From assembly GCA_964388085.1 (NCBI GenBank), contig CAYLZW010000299.1, positions 1-6,882 on the forward strand: a DNA stretch of 6,882 bases, read 5' to 3'. Source of the DNA: CAYLZW01 sp964388085 (GTDB lineage: Bacteria; Myxococcota; UBA727; CAYLZW01). The number at the start of each line of letters is the position of its first letter. Position 1 is the stretch's first letter. Position numbers and translations under genes: made by a program. The notes below the pieces were generated by a model, which saw only the letters and a list, made by a program, of their open reading frames with translations, made no database searches and was not told where the DNA came from. This document shows positions 5,859 to 6,882 of the stretch, one piece after another.

Positions 5859-6882
5859 ATGCAAGAGAGAAACGAATTCCCCGCCTTCAAGATCGCCGAC
5901 ATGTCGCTCGCCGACTGGGGTCGCAAAGAGATCCGCATGGCCGAGAAGGAGATGCCGGGCCTCATGGCGCTGCGCAGCAAGTACGGCGCCGACAAGCCGC
6001 TGAAGGGCGCGCGCGTCGCCGGCTGCCTGCACATGACGATTCAGACCGCGGTGCTCATCGAGACGCTGCAGGCGCTCGGCGCCGAGGTCACCTGGACGAG
6101 CTGCAACATCTACTCGACGCAGGACCACGCCGCCGCCGCCATCGCCGCCGCGGGCGTGCCGGTGTTCGCGTGGAAGGGCGAGTCCCTCGAGGACTATTGG
6201 CAGAACATCCAGCTGCAGCTCACCGCCTTCGAGGGCGGCCAGGGCCCGAACATGCTGCTCGACGACGGCGGCGACCTGACCATGCTCTTGCACAAGGGCG
6301 TCGAGCTCGAGAAGAAGGGCAGCGCGCCCGACCCGCAGACGGCGACGAACGAAGAGATGCGCGTGGTCTTGAGCGTGCTGAAGAAGTCGCTCGCCGAGGA
6401 CAAGACGCGCTTCACGAAGCTCGCCGCCGCGGTGAAGGGCGTCAGCGAGGAGACCACCACGGGCGTGCACCGCCTGTACGATATGTCGAAGCAGGGCACG
6501 CTGCTCTTCCCGGCGCTCAACGTGAACGACTCGGTGACCAAGTCGAAGTTCGACAACCTCTACGGCTGTCGCGAGTCGCTCATGGACGGCATCAAGCGCG
6601 CCACCGACGTCATGGTGGCTGGCAAGGTCGTCGTCATCGCCGGCTACGGCGACGTGGGCAAGGGCTGCGCGCAGTCCGCCCGCGGCCTCGGCGCGCGCGT
6701 CATGGTGACCGAGATCGATCCCATCTGCGCGCTGCAGGCTGCCATGGAGGGCTTCGAGGTCGTCACCATGGACGAGGCGGCGCCGCTCGGCGACATCTTC
6801 GTCACCGCGACGGGCTGCTGTGACGTCATCACCGGCGAGCACATGAAGGCCATGAAGGACGAGGCCATCGTCTCGAACATCG
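5859..6882 (+). CDS. ahcY: Adenosylhomocysteinase (S-adenosyl-L-homocysteine hydrolase), 3' end outside the window
   Basis: This NAD-dependent cytosolic enzyme splits S-adenosylhomocysteine into adenosine and homocysteine, relieving product inhibition of methyltransferases and feeding methionine resynthesis. The visible 341 residues have no stop; bacterial family members are about 470-480 residues, so roughly the last quarter is missing. Family signature 1 is SCNIYSTQDHAAAAI (81-95) and signature 2 is GKVVVIAGYGDVGKGCA (255-271), containing the NAD-binding GYGDVGKG. Catalytic residues by comparison with the human enzyme are His58, Asp136 (in LDDGGDLT), Glu198 (in SEETTTG), Lys228, Asp232, Asn233 and Cys237. 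About 40 residues at roughly 150-190 are an insertion absent from the human enzyme and common in bacterial ones. The start follows a strong ribosome site and gives a normal N-terminus (MQERNEFPAFKIADMSLADW). It lies 88 bp after the ArsR-methyltransferase gene, which probably regulates it. Confidence 0.97.
   Translation, partial: MQERNEFPAFKIADMSLADWGRKEIRMAEKEMPGLMALRSKYGADKPLKGARVAGCLHMTIQTAVLIETLQALGAEVTWTSCNIYSTQDHAAAAIAAAGVPVFAWKGESLEDYWQNIQLQLTAFEGGQGPNMLLDDGGDLTMLLHKGVELEKKGSAPDPQTATNEEMRVVLSVLKKSLAEDKTRFTKLAAAVKGVSEETTTGVHRLYDMSKQGTLLFPALNVNDSVTKSKFDNLYGCRESLMDGIKRATDVMVAGKVVVIAGYGDVGKGCAQSARGLGARVMVTEIDPICALQAAMEGFEVVTMDEAAPLGDIFVTATGCCDVITGEHMKAMKDEAIVSNI

Noticed and set aside
5757..6842. 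A 361-codon open frame on the minus strand opposite ahcY
   Set aside because: The plus strand encodes adenosylhomocysteinase with all its signatures; the antisense translation is low-complexity Ala/Arg/His/Val-rich.

Overview
The window is very G+C-rich DNA with codon third positions dominated by G and C. It carries large modular surface lipoproteins of a type common in Myxococcota (the former Deltaproteobacteria), next to an S-adenosylhomocysteine hydrolase gene. A myxobacterium-like organism is the best guess, but no rRNA or other marker proves it. No tRNA, rRNA, CRISPR array, insertion sequence or phage gene was seen.

Layout: (1) 15-524, plus strand, a GNAT-family N-acetyltransferase whose start lies at the window edge. 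(2) 525-649, a short convergent spacer with one GC hairpin. (3) 650-2503 and 2628-4547, both minus strand, two tandem paralogous lipoproteins. Each has a lipoprotein signal peptide, four carboxypeptidase-regulatory-like beta-sandwich modules with a Cys pair spaced about 74 residues apart, and a C-terminal domain resembling the ThuA / class I glutamine amidotransferase-like fold. The two proteins share all 11 cysteines. They differ sharply in one inter-module linker: ten glycines in one, a Pro/Thr/Asp-rich segment in the other. (4) 4548-4774, a divergent intergenic region with a nested dyad and, next to the regulator start, an inverted repeat overlapping a possible promoter. (5) 4775-5770, plus strand, an ArsR-type winged helix fused to a class I SAM-dependent methyltransferase domain. 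(6) 5859-6882, plus strand, ahcY, complete at its 5' end and cut by the window edge at its 3' end.

Functionally there are two blocks. The right-hand block is a methylation-cycle unit. AhcY removes S-adenosylhomocysteine (SAH), the product inhibitor of methyltransferases. The ArsR-methyltransferase fusion just upstream fits the SahR-like regulators known to control SAM/SAH recycling genes, probably sensing SAM or SAH through its C-terminal domain. The left-hand block is a cell-envelope locus: two duplicated, diversifying lipoproteins with no recognised pathway partner here. They are the least understood part of the window. The GNAT gene has no visible functional link to either block.
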